Assembly: GCF_021026335.1 (NCBI RefSeq)
Contig: NZ_JAJNCY010000001.1
Coordinates: 1 to 64,000 of the forward strand
DNA from: Rhizobium sp. C1
Lineage (GTDB): Bacteria > Pseudomonadota > Alphaproteobacteria > Rhizobiales > Rhizobiaceae
DNA length: 64,000 nt
Reading direction: 5' to 3'
Under the pieces are notes generated by a model, which did not search any database, had not been told where the DNA came from, and saw only the letters and a list, made by a program, of their open reading frames with translations. The translations under genes and the position numbers were made by a program. Of this stretch, positions 35,621 to 43,703 are shown piece by piece; the stretch's first letter is position 1, and every line of letters begins with the position of its first letter.

Positions 35621-36529
35621 ATGGATATGCAAGTGACTTTTCTTGATCGACTTTTTGACAGCGGCCTTCTCATCGACACCGGCGTCGAAGGCCTCTACGC
35701 CCGCTCCGGCATGTTCGAAGATGTCATCACTGGCTTCGAGCGCCTGATCGACAAGTTTTCGGGCGAAACGGGTGCCGAAGTGATCCGCTTCCCCCCCGGC
35801 ATGAACCGCAGCTATTTCGAGGGCTCGGGCTACATGAAGAACTTCCCGCAGCTGGCGGGTACCGTTCACTGCTTCTGCGGCGACGATCTGGCGCATGCCG
35901 ATCTCATCCAGTGCATGGCGGCGGGCGAAGACTGGACGGGCGGCCAGAAGGCCTCCGACATCGTGCTCACGCCGGCGGCGTGCTATCCGCTCTATCCGAT
36001 CGTCGCCAAGCGCGGCAATCTGCAGGCAGGCGGCGGTCTCTTCAACATCCAGTCCTACTGCTTCCGCCATGAGCCGTCGATGGACCCGGCCCGCATGCAG
36101 CTCTTCCGCATGCGCGAGTTCGTCCGCATGGGCAAGCCGGAGGACGTCATGGCCTTCCGCCAGGAATGGATGGAAAAGGGCAAGGAACTGATGGCGCAGG
36201 TGGCGTTGCCGGTCGATATCGACGTCGCCAACGACCCATTCTTCGGCCGCGCCGGCCGTCTCATGAAGAACAACCAGCGCGACCAGAATCTGAAGTTCGA
36301 ACTGCTCATCCCGATCACATCGGTCTCCAAGCCGACGGCCTGCATGAGCTTCAACTATCATCAGGATCATTTCGGCAAGACCTGGGACCTGAAGACCGTG
36401 GACGGCGAAACGGCGCACACGGCCTGCGTCGGCTTCGGTCTGGAGCGCATCGCGCTCGCGCTCTTCCACCACCACGGGCTCGATCCCAAGCTGTGGCCGC
36501 GTGAGGTCCGCGACGCCCTCTTCGGGTGA
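35621..36529 (+). CDS. Amino acid:[carrier protein] ligase, class II synthetase-like
   Basis: The 302-residue protein is a free-standing class II aminoacyl-tRNA-synthetase catalytic core of the archaeal-type SerRS kind, without a tRNA-binding domain. Motif 2 region: [20 protein letters not shown]; motif 3: [12 protein letters not shown]. Zinc ligands are predicted at Cys121 (TPAAC), Glu166 (RMREF) and Cys269 (TAC). Their spacing equals the C131/E176/C279 set I remember for the Bradyrhizobium enzyme. That family activates glycine or alanine and loads it on the neighbouring carrier protein. The start is the ATG at 35621, 5 bases after the preceding stop. Confidence 0.9.
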   Translation: MDMQVTFLDRLFDSGLLIDTGVEGLYARSGMFEDVITGFERLIDKFSGETGAEVIRFPPGMNRSYFEGSGYMKNFPQLAGTVHCFCGDDLAHADLIQCMAAGEDWTGGQKASDIVLTPAACYPLYPIVAKRGNLQAGGGLFNIQSYCFRHEPSMDPARMQLFRMREFVRMGKPEDVMAFRQEWMEKGKELMAQVALPVDIDVANDPFFGRAGRLMKNNQRDQNLKFELLIPITSVSKPTACMSFNYHQDHFGKTWDLKTVDGETAHTACVGFGLERIALALFHHHGLDPKLWPREVRDALFG

Positions 36530-36533
36530 TCCG

Positions 36534-37493
36534 ATGACGGGCATTCTGAACGTCACGCCCAAAGGTTATCAGCCGCATGCGCTCCATTCCCCGGAGCGCA
36601 TGTGGCCTGAAACCAATTGCTATACCGATCTCTGGATCGAGCTTCTGGCAGCGCAAGGCCTTGCGCCGCAATCCATGCTGGCCTTCACGCTGATCCAGGA
36701 TTTCGAGGGCGACCAGATGACCTTCTTCAAGGTTCCGCTGGAAGACCTTGAAACGCTTTACGGAATTGTCGTCACCGAACTGGCCATCTACGACAGGGTC
36801 GAGACCCATGTCGCGGAGCAGGCGGCGCGCGGTCGCATCTGCCTCGTCGAGATGGACTCGTTTTACATGCCCGACACGCAGGGTGTGGCTTACAAGCAGG
36901 AGCACGGCAAGACGACGGTCGCGATCAACCGGATGGATCTCGAGAACAAAGAGCTCGACTATTTCCACAATGCCGGCTTCTTCCACCTTTCGGGCGAGGA
37001 TTTCGACGGGCTGTTCCAGATGAATGCGCCGGAGGGCGGGCTGCCGTTCCTGCCCTATACCGAATTCGTCAAGCTGCCGGATTTCTATCCCGTCGAGCGC
37101 GAATTGCGCGAAGAGGCGCTTTCGCTCGGCCAGTATCACTACGACCGGCGGCCGGCCGAAAACCCGATCGCCGCCTTTTCCGCGATGTTCCCCGAGGCCG
37201 CCGCGAAAGTCGCCGAACGTCCCTTCGGCTTCTTTCATAAATATGCGTTCAATACGCTGCGGCAGGCGGGTGCGAATTTCGAGCTCTGCGGCAGCTATTT
37301 CGACTGGCTGGGGCCGGATTTTGCCGAGTCTGCCGCGCATGCGATGCGGATTTCGGAAGTGATGAAATCGGCGCAGTTCCAGCTGGCGCGGGCAGTGACA
37401 CGCAAGAAGTTCGACCCGCTGAACGCTGCGCTGGAGCCGGCGGCGGAGGCCTGGGAGAAGCTGATGGAGAGTGCGGGCAGGGCGCTGGGGTGA
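36534..37493 (+). CDS. DUF1839 family protein of the aminoacyl-carrier operon
   Basis: The 319-residue soluble protein begins MTGILNVTPKGYQPHALHSP and contains YTDLWIELLAAQGL, CLVEMDSFYMPDTQG and YHNAGFFHL-like segments typical of DUF1839. This family is a regular neighbour of the amino acid:[carrier protein] ligases. The fold may be a papain-like or transferase fold and it may take the aminoacyl group from the carrier; this is inference. It starts 4 bases after the ligase stop and is the last gene of the operon. Confidence 0.85.
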   Translation: MTGILNVTPKGYQPHALHSPERMWPETNCYTDLWIELLAAQGLAPQSMLAFTLIQDFEGDQMTFFKVPLEDLETLYGIVVTELAIYDRVETHVAEQAARGRICLVEMDSFYMPDTQGVAYKQEHGKTTVAINRMDLENKELDYFHNAGFFHLSGEDFDGLFQMNAPEGGLPFLPYTEFVKLPDFYPVERELREEALSLGQYHYDRRPAENPIAAFSAMFPEAAAKVAERPFGFFHKYAFNTLRQAGANFELCGSYFDWLGPDFAESAAHAMRISEVMKSAQFQLARAVTRKKFDPLNAALEPAAEAWEKLMESAGRALG

Positions 37494-37498
37494 GCGCC

Positions 37499-37540
37499 CT
37501 CCAATCTCCCCCTTTGTGGGGGAGAAAGATGGAGCGGGGC
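37499..37540. repeat. RIME-like palindrome fragment after the DUF1839 gene
   Basis: CTCCAATCTCCCCC and GGGGGAGAAAGATGGAG form an imperfect inverted repeat around TTTGT directly after the operon. It may act as terminator. Confidence 0.6.
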
Positions 37541-37553
37541 GCCACAAATTGTC

Positions 37554-37677
37554 CGTCATGCCGGACTTGATCCGGCATCCAGCCAGCCCGCGTCTGCGGG
37601 CTGAAAGGACTCTAGGTAAAGAGTCTTATGCGCGAAGGACTTCGCGCGCTGGATCCCGGATCAAGTACGGGATGACG
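37554..37677. repeat. Miniature palindromic element with 29-bp terminal inverted repeats and three internal hairpins
   Basis: The left end (37554-37582, starting CGTCATGCCGGACTTGATCC) and right end (37649-37677) are inverted copies with about four mismatches. Between them lie three perfect small hairpins: AGCCCGC/GCGGGCT (37585-37602), GACTCT/AGAGTC (37608-37625) and GCGCGAA/TTCGCGC (37630-37647). The terminal sequence GTCATcCCGGACTTGATCCGGGATCCAG is a repeat seen widely in alphaproteobacteria. The RNA would fold as a cloverleaf. Confidence 0.75.
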
Positions 37678-37743
37678 ACGTCATGGTGATCGCGATGACG
37701 TTCCCATTCGCTGTCGCTGGGCGACTAGATACTGAGAAAGACC

Positions 37744-40176
37744 ATGACCAACCACGCCACCCCATCCGCCCAACCGACGATCCGCCGTCTCGATGACGGC
37801 TGGGTGATGGAACTGACGCCGGCGGGGGCGTGCGTGAGCCCGGACGAGATTGTAGGGATCGAGGATTTCATCCCCGCCTTCGTCCCCGGCACAGTGGCTC
37901 AGGCGCTGGAGGCCGCCGGGCGGTTTGATCGTACAAACCCCACGCCGCTCGATGATCGCGACGCGTGGTATGTGCTGCGTCTGTATGAGGAACCGGGCGA
38001 TGCCGTCTTGCGCTTCGAGGGGCTGGCAACCGTGGCCGAGGTCTGGCTGAACGGCGATCGCATTCTTTCGAGTCAAAGCATGTACTTGAGCCATGACGTT
38101 ACCGTTCACCTTCAGGGCGGCGACCGGCTGGCAATCTGCTTCCGGGCGCTGGGCCCGCTTCTGAACAAGAAGGGGCCGCGGGCGCGCTGGCGACCGCAGA
38201 TGATCACGCCGGCGGGCGTCCGGCTGTTCCGTACCACTACACTTGGGCGCATGCCGGGCTGGTGCCCGGAGGTTCAAGCCGTCGGACCATGGAGGCCGGT
38301 TTCGGTTATCCGTCAGTTAAAAGATCAGCCGGGCGAAGCGCGGATTGCGGCGCGGCGGGATGCTCAAGGTTATGGGCATCTGACGGTGCGGATCGATCAT
38401 GCCGAGGGCGCGGTCGTGTCCTGTGCCGGGGCGACCGCCAAGGTGGTGGACGGTTCGGCTGTGCTGGTTCTTCCGGATGTGGAGGCGTGGTGGCCGCGTA
38501 CGCATGGCGAGCCAGTTCTGCACGACGTGACGCTCGAATGGGGTGGCAAAACCCTGCTGCTGGGCCGCTCCGGTTTTCGCCATATCGATGTTGACCGCGA
38601 TGCGGACGGGCAGGGTTTCGGGCTGAAGGTGAATGGTGTTCCGGTATTCTGCCGCGGCGCGGTCTGGACGACGGCGGATATCGTCAGCCTGCCGGGCGGG
38701 CGCGAGGATTATCGGCCGTGGCTTGAAAAAGCCGCGGGCGCCAACATGAACATGATCCGCATCGGCGGGACCATGGCCTATGAGCGCGCGGAGTTCTTCA
38801 AGCTCTGCGACGAACTCGGTCTGATGGTCTGGCAGGAACTGATGCTGGCCAATTTCGATTATCCGGCCAGCGACGAGGCTTGGCTCGCCGACCTGAAGCA
38901 GGAGGTCACGCAACTGCTCGACCGCACCTCTGCCTCGCCGTCGCTCGCCGTCGTCTGCGGCGGCTCGGAGGTCTACCAGCAGGCGGCAATGCTCGGCCTG
39001 CCGGAGAGCGTCTACAAATCGGACCTCACCGAAAACATCCTGCCTGAGCTGGTGCGCGAACATCGACCGGATTGCGTGTGGGTTCCAAATTCCCCCTCCG
39101 GCGGGGCAATGCCGTTTTTCCCCAATGCCGGCGTGACGCATTACTATGGCGTCGGGGCGTATATGCGACCGCTCGAAGACGCGCGCCGCGCCCATGTGCG
39201 TTTCGCCGCCGAAAGTCTCGCCTTTGCCCATGTGCCGGAGCAGGGGACTCTCGACAAGCATCTGCCCGTCGCTCCCGTGCACGATCCACGCTGGAAGGCG
39301 CGGGTGCCGCGTGACCGCGGGGCGAGCTGGGATTTCGAGGATGTGCGGGATTTCTATTTGAAGCTGCTTTACGAGGCTGAGCCGGAGCGGCTGCGGCGCG
39401 AAAATCCCGGTCTCTATCTCGATCTGTCGCGCGCGGTGACCGGCGAGGTGATCGAGGCGACCTTTGCCGAATGGCGGCGCGCGGGCTCGTCGTGCCGGGG
39501 CGCGCTTCTCTGGACGTTTCAGGATCTGTTGCCAGGTCCCGGCTGGGGCTTGGTCGATGCGACGGGCAGGGCAAAGCCTGTCTGGCATGCCGTGCGCCGC
39601 GCCTTCCGTCCGGTGCAGGTCTTGCTGACGGATGAGGGGACGAACGGGATCGATGTCCATGTCGTCAACGATCTGGGGGAGGGCAGGGATGTCACTGTCG
39701 AGCTTGTCTGCCTGCGCGATGGTGCGGTGCCCGTTGTCTCGGGGCGGCGCGATGTGACGCTTGCGCCGCATTCGGCTTCAAGAATACCGGCAACCGATCT
39801 GTTCGGCGCTTTCTTCGACACGGCCTATTCCTTCCGCTTCGGCCCGCCGTCGCATGACGTGACCCTGGCGCGGCTGATCGAGACGGCCAGCGGTGCCGAA
39901 ATTGCCAGCGCCTTCCATTTCCCGCTTGGACGTTCGGCGGCGCGGCGCGATGCGACATTCACGCTCGAACTTGTCGAGTCGGATCAGGGCTTTGCACTGG
40001 ATATCTCGACCGATCTTTTCGCTGAGACCGTTCAGATCGACGTGGCCGGCTTCGAGCTTTCCGACAACTGGTTCCATCTCGCGCCGGGCCGCCCGCGCCG
40101 CATCGTGTTCAGCGGCGAGGGCAAGCCTTCCGGCGAGGTTCGGCTCGCCGGCGGAGGCTGCGTTTCACGGTTCTGA
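37744..40176 (+). CDS. Glycoside hydrolase family 2 protein (beta-mannosidase-like)
   Basis: The 810-residue protein has the GH2 order: a sugar-binding jelly-roll (LRFEGLATVAEVWLNGDRIL), an immunoglobulin-like domain, and a TIM barrel (NMIRIGGTMAYERAEFFKLC, DELGLMVWQELMLANFDYP). The acid/base Glu409 stands in CGGSEV where beta-mannosidases have CGNNE, and the nucleophile Glu490 in RFAAESLAF. No signal peptide is present, so it is cytoplasmic. The 250-base repeat-filled gap makes membership in the carrier-protein operon uncertain. Beta-mannosidase is the best guess; substrate unproven. Confidence 0.82.
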   Translation: MTNHATPSAQPTIRRLDDGWVMELTPAGACVSPDEIVGIEDFIPAFVPGTVAQALEAAGRFDRTNPTPLDDRDAWYVLRLYEEPGDAVLRFEGLATVAEVWLNGDRILSSQSMYLSHDVTVHLQGGDRLAICFRALGPLLNKKGPRARWRPQMITPAGVRLFRTTTLGRMPGWCPEVQAVGPWRPVSVIRQLKDQPGEARIAARRDAQGYGHLTVRIDHAEGAVVSCAGATAKVVDGSAVLVLPDVEAWWPRTHGEPVLHDVTLEWGGKTLLLGRSGFRHIDVDRDADGQGFGLKVNGVPVFCRGAVWTTADIVSLPGGREDYRPWLEKAAGANMNMIRIGGTMAYERAEFFKLCDELGLMVWQELMLANFDYPASDEAWLADLKQEVTQLLDRTSASPSLAVVCGGSEVYQQAAMLGLPESVYKSDLTENILPELVREHRPDCVWVPNSPSGGAMPFFPNAGVTHYYGVGAYMRPLEDARRAHVRFAAESLAFAHVPEQGTLDKHLPVAPVHDPRWKARVPRDRGASWDFEDVRDFYLKLLYEAEPERLRRENPGLYLDLSRAVTGEVIEATFAEWRRAGSSCRGALLWTFQDLLPGPGWGLVDATGRAKPVWHAVRRAFRPVQVLLTDEGTNGIDVHVVNDLGEGRDVTVELVCLRDGAVPVVSGRRDVTLAPHSASRIPATDLFGAFFDTAYSFRFGPPSHDVTLARLIETASGAEIASAFHFPLGRSAARRDATFTLELVESDQGFALDISTDLFAETVQIDVAGFELSDNWFHLAPGRPRRIVFSGEGKPSGEVRLAGGGCVSRF

Positions 40177-40189
40177 GGCATGTTCCTCA

Positions 40190-40280
40190 CCCATGCTGAG
40201 GTACAGCCCGAGGGCAGCTTCGAAGCATCAGGCTTGTGGCAGTACCCTTCGAGGCTGCCTTGCGCGGGTGCTTCAGATGC
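40190..40280. repeat. REP-like hairpin repeat between convergent genes
   Basis: CCTCACCCATGCTGAGG, GGCAGCTTCGAAG and CTTCGAGGCTGCC produce nested stems (GGCAGC with GCTGCC). The sequence fills the space between the GH2 stop and the convergent CmcI-family gene. Confidence 0.5.
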
Positions 40281-40291
40281 AGGGCACGGGA

Positions 40292-41104
40292 TCAGACCCG
40301 TTTCAGGAAACCGTCCGGAGAGGCCGTAATGGCAAGCTTGTGCTCGAGGACCTTGTCGATTTCGAAGTGGAGCGGAGCGCCGTCGCGACCGTTTCGGCCT
40401 TCCTCTTCGAGCGCTTTCAGATAGGCCCACACGGCGGTCTTCGGATTGTTGCCCTTGCCCCACGGGCGGTCGGCGCACATAAAATCTGGCAGATCTTCGA
40501 CGCCGGTATCCCAGACGACGCAGTAGCTGCCTTTGGTGGTTAGCGGTGCATAGAGTTCGAGCTCGGCCAGAACATGTTCATGCGTGTGATTAGAATCCAG
40601 GAAAACCATGATCCGCTCATGGCCTTCCGTCTCTTTCCGGACCTTGGCGAAAACATCGTCCGCCACAGAGGAGCCTTCGATCATCGTGATCTTGTGGCGC
40701 AGCGGATGCGCGTCGATGGCGGAGCGGTTGTGGGCGCGGATATCGATGTCGATACCGACGACCTTCCGGCGGCCGGCCTTGGGGTCGAGAACCTGCCCCG
40801 CCTGCACGGCATCGCAATAGTCCAGCATGGCGAGCATCGACGCGCTCATGACCAGCGAACCGCCATGCGCGATGCCGGTCTCGATAATGAGGTCGGGACG
40901 GCAGGCCCAGATAAGCTCCTGGATGGCGTAGGTATCCTGCGGCACCTGCACGATCGGACGCCCGAGCCAGGAGAAGTTCAGCGCATAGCGATGATGAATC
41001 GCCTCGCGGTTCCAGATGTTGGAAAGACCAAGGAAATCGCGGTCTTCGCCGATACCCTTGATGTTTCTTGCGACGTATTGGCGGAATTCTTCGTTCGGGT
41101 CCAT
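40292..41104 (-). CDS. CmcI-family (cephalosporin hydroxylase-like) methyltransferase
   Basis: The 270-residue protein has the CmcI/rhamnosyl O-methyltransferase pattern: LIIETGIAHGGSLVMSASML (SAM site), VVGIDIDIRAHNRSAID, MVFLDSNHTHEHVLAELE (metal/catalytic loop) and YCVVWDTGVEDLP. Members typically O-methylate sugars in polysaccharides or lipids. It lies 71 bases after the FkbM gene in a leftward pair at the edge of the polysaccharide locus, so sugar methylation is the likely role. Confidence 0.85.
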   Translation of the reverse strand: MDPNEEFRQYVARNIKGIGEDRDFLGLSNIWNREAIHHRYALNFSWLGRPIVQVPQDTYAIQELIWACRPDLIIETGIAHGGSLVMSASMLAMLDYCDAVQAGQVLDPKAGRRKVVGIDIDIRAHNRSAIDAHPLRHKITMIEGSSVADDVFAKVRKETEGHERIMVFLDSNHTHEHVLAELELYAPLTTKGSYCVVWDTGVEDLPDFMCADRPWGKGNNPKTAVWAYLKALEEEGRNGRDGAPLHFEIDKVLEHKLAITASPDGFLKRV

Positions 41105-41175
41105 GTCCCTCGGTCCTGTTCGGGCACTGCGATGTCAGGGCAGCGCGGGTCGATCCGTGATCGCGCGGCAAAGCC

Positions 41176-42435
41176 TCATCCGCGTTCCTCCGGAATAGCG
41201 TAAATCACCGCGCCCGTCCCGCACCAGCTGTGGAGGCGGAAGAGGAAGCGGTAGCGGGTAAGCGTGTGCATCAGCCAATCCGCCGTCGCATAAAGCCCGT
41301 CGGCATTGTGATAGACGGTTGCCATCAGGATGGGCCGATGCACGGCAAGTGTCGCGGTCGCGCCCTTCAAGGCCGGAAGCTCGTGGCCTTCCAGATGTAG
41401 CTTGAGGATGGTGGGGGTGAGATCGAGTGTGTCGATGCTGGCTGTATGTCGGCTTGTCCTGCCCGTCGAAGCGATCTGCGAGGCATAGCCGAGGCCCTCG
41501 TGAAAGTTGCGGTTCTGCGGCGTCTCGTCCAGAACGGTATCGAGTACCCTGCATCTTGCGGCCTGATCGGCGGGCAGGGTGGCAAGTGTCTGGTGAAGCG
41601 TCCTCCGGCTCTGCTCGTCTGGTTCGATCGCCGTGAGCGACTGAAAGCGCCCCTGTCGCTCCTCGACAAAGCGGCGTCCCACCAGACCGTAATGCGCTCC
41701 GCCATCCAGATAGTGCTCGCTTTCCGTCAGGACAGCGAGCATCTCGGGAATGAAAAAGCGGTCGCCGACCGTCACGGGCGCGTCGCCAAAGCTCCACTCC
41801 CGGCGAAGGCGCCGCCAGGCAAGAAATTGCAGGTGGTGGGCGCGGGAACGGTCGTCGCTCCAGCCATCGAGTACGCGTGTCAATGCCGCCACCTCATCGC
41901 TCGAGAAGCGCTCCGCGCTCCAGCCGTTCGACAAGGGATGACGGTCGCGGAAGCTCTCGGCGATGTCGTAATAGGGGACCACGTGCGTCCAGCCCGCATC
42001 GCGCAGGGAGGCCTGCAGCGGGGCGAAAGGACTCGTGGCAATGCTGACGGCAAGCATGGCTTCGTGCTTGAAGGCGGGCTCTACCGCGTCGGGGTGGAGG
42101 ACCGGAATTCCGGCCCAGCCCGGATCGGCAGCGATTGTGTCCGCGTTGCGGTCGATGACGGCGGCGATGGGGATGTCCAGGTAGCGCAGGTGATCCCGGG
42201 CGAGCCGGCCGAGGTCGCCGGCGCCATAGAGAGCAAGAGGCTGGGCGGGCAGGAGAGGCTGCGTGTCGCTCTTCGCTTCCGCAATCTCCCGCAGAAGAGC
42301 CTGAGCCGCCGATCTGGATGGCGCAGATTCGAACACTCGCGCAGCCAGCAGGCCTGCGTTTTCCGGAGCGTCTGGCGTCTTTTCCCGTGCGGCGGTCACA
42401 GCGTCCCCGAGGCTGGTGAATATGGGGATTCTCAT
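41176..42435 (-). CDS. FkbM-family methyltransferase with N-terminal Rossmann domain
   Basis: The 419-residue protein has an N-terminal nucleotide-binding-like part (LALYGAGDLGRLARDHLRYL; IPIAAVIDRNADTI). The C-terminal half is FkbM-like: YLDGGAHYGLVGRRFVEE, SLTAIEPDEQSRRTLHQTL, TPTILKLHLEGHELPALKGA. Such fusions are found in polysaccharide and glycan modification clusters. I start at MRIPIFTSLGDAV (42435); the upstream frame overlaps the divergent gene's promoter. The Shine-Dalgarno is weak. It is probably co-transcribed with the CmcI-like gene. Confidence 0.8.
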   Translation of the reverse strand: MRIPIFTSLGDAVTAAREKTPDAPENAGLLAARVFESAPSRSAAQALLREIAEAKSDTQPLLPAQPLALYGAGDLGRLARDHLRYLDIPIAAVIDRNADTIAADPGWAGIPVLHPDAVEPAFKHEAMLAVSIATSPFAPLQASLRDAGWTHVVPYYDIAESFRDRHPLSNGWSAERFSSDEVAALTRVLDGWSDDRSRAHHLQFLAWRRLRREWSFGDAPVTVGDRFFIPEMLAVLTESEHYLDGGAHYGLVGRRFVEERQGRFQSLTAIEPDEQSRRTLHQTLATLPADQAARCRVLDTVLDETPQNRNFHEGLGYASQIASTGRTSRHTASIDTLDLTPTILKLHLEGHELPALKGATATLAVHRPILMATVYHNADGLYATADWLMHTLTRYRFLFRLHSWCGTGAVIYAIPEERG

Positions 42436-42619
42436 AGCAGGCAATGGCTTTCCCGTGGCTTGCCATCGGTTCGTGCTAAAGGGGATCGGCAGAGTTAGCG
42501 ATGCCTTCGCATCCGTGGTAAGGTCCGGAGGCAAGTTTGGCGCAATCGCGATCTGTTTTGGTTGGCCTATATCTGGCGCGGAAGGCCTTGACCCTTTCGT
42601 CCGCTGTTTGGAGAAAGAT

Positions 42620-43699
42620 ATGAAAGCCCAGTTGAAGCCGCGCATCAACCTCGAAGGGCGCACCGCGCTCGAGACGGTGATACCGATCGAAACGCCCTTC
42701 ATTGTCTTCATCGATCCGGCCAGTTCCTGCAATTTCAAATGCACTTTCTGCCCGACCGGTCATCGGCAGCTGATCGCCGAGACCGGCCGTTTCCAAGGCG
42801 CGATGAAGTATGACGTCTTCACCAAGGCGATCGACGATCTGGCTGGTTTCAATAAGCCGATCAAGGTTCTGCGCATGTACAAGGACGGTGAGCCCTTCCT
42901 GAACCGGCGGCTTGCCGATATGATCGACTATGCCAAGAAGAGTGGTTATGTCGACTATATCGACACGACAACCAACGGCACCTTCCTGACACCGGAGCGG
43001 CTGGGCCCGGTCATCGAGGCTGGCCTCGACAAGATCAATATCTCCGTCGACGGGATGACGCGCGAGACCTATCGCGAATTTACCGGCTTCGACTTCGATT
43101 TCGACAAATTCGTTGCCGGCGTGAAGTGGCTCTACGAGAACAAGGGGGAGATGGAAATCTCCATCAAGATTCCCGGCGAGCTCATCACCGAGCCGCAGCG
43201 GCAGGAATTCTTCGACACGTTCGGCGATCATTGCGACCGCATCTTTATCGAGAACTTCGCGCCCTGCTGGCCGGAATTCAATGTCGAGGAACGTTCGGGC
43301 ATCAAGATCGGAGAGGTCGGGATCTATCAGCAGGCACTGCGCCCGACCGATACCTGCCCCTATATCTTCTACGCGATGAGCGTGAATGCGGATGGTCTCG
43401 TGTCCTCCTGTTTCCTCGACTGGGGACGCAAGCTGATCATCGGCGATGTGCGCAAGGAATCGCTCGTCCAGATCTGGAATTCCGACAAGATGAATGCGCT
43501 GCGCCTTCAGCATCTGGAAGGCCGGCGCTGTGAAAACCAGGTCTGCAGCAATTGCGGCCAGCTGACCCATTGCCTGCCCGACAATATTGACGATCACCGT
43601 CCCATGTTGCTGGAACGCTTCCGCGAGAAGGTCAAGATTGCCGATGGCGTTGTAGCCCCCGGAGGTCTGCGCAAGAGCGTCCCGGTGGCCGCGGAATAG
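42620..43699 (+). CDS. Radical SAM/SPASM domain protein
   Basis: The 359-residue protein begins MKAQLKPRINLEGRTALETV. The iron-sulfur site is C37-x3-C41-x2-C44 (SSCNFKCTFCPTGHRQL). The C-terminal SPASM domain binds further clusters: TCPYIFYAMSVNADGLVSSC and CENQVCSNCGQLTHC. SPASM proteins modify peptides or act as dehydrogenases and epimerases on sugars, as in aminoglycoside or polysaccharide routes. Its position between glycan methyltransferases and export genes suggests sugar modification, but the substrate is unknown. GAGAAAGAT precedes the ATG. Its stop is 4 bases from the convergent hydrolase stop. Confidence 0.87.
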   Translation: MKAQLKPRINLEGRTALETVIPIETPFIVFIDPASSCNFKCTFCPTGHRQLIAETGRFQGAMKYDVFTKAIDDLAGFNKPIKVLRMYKDGEPFLNRRLADMIDYAKKSGYVDYIDTTTNGTFLTPERLGPVIEAGLDKINISVDGMTRETYREFTGFDFDFDKFVAGVKWLYENKGEMEISIKIPGELITEPQRQEFFDTFGDHCDRIFIENFAPCWPEFNVEERSGIKIGEVGIYQQALRPTDTCPYIFYAMSVNADGLVSSCFLDWGRKLIIGDVRKESLVQIWNSDKMNALRLQHLEGRRCENQVCSNCGQLTHCLPDNIDDHRPMLLERFREKVKIADGVVAPGGLRKSVPVAAE

Positions 43700-43703
43700 C
43701 CGT

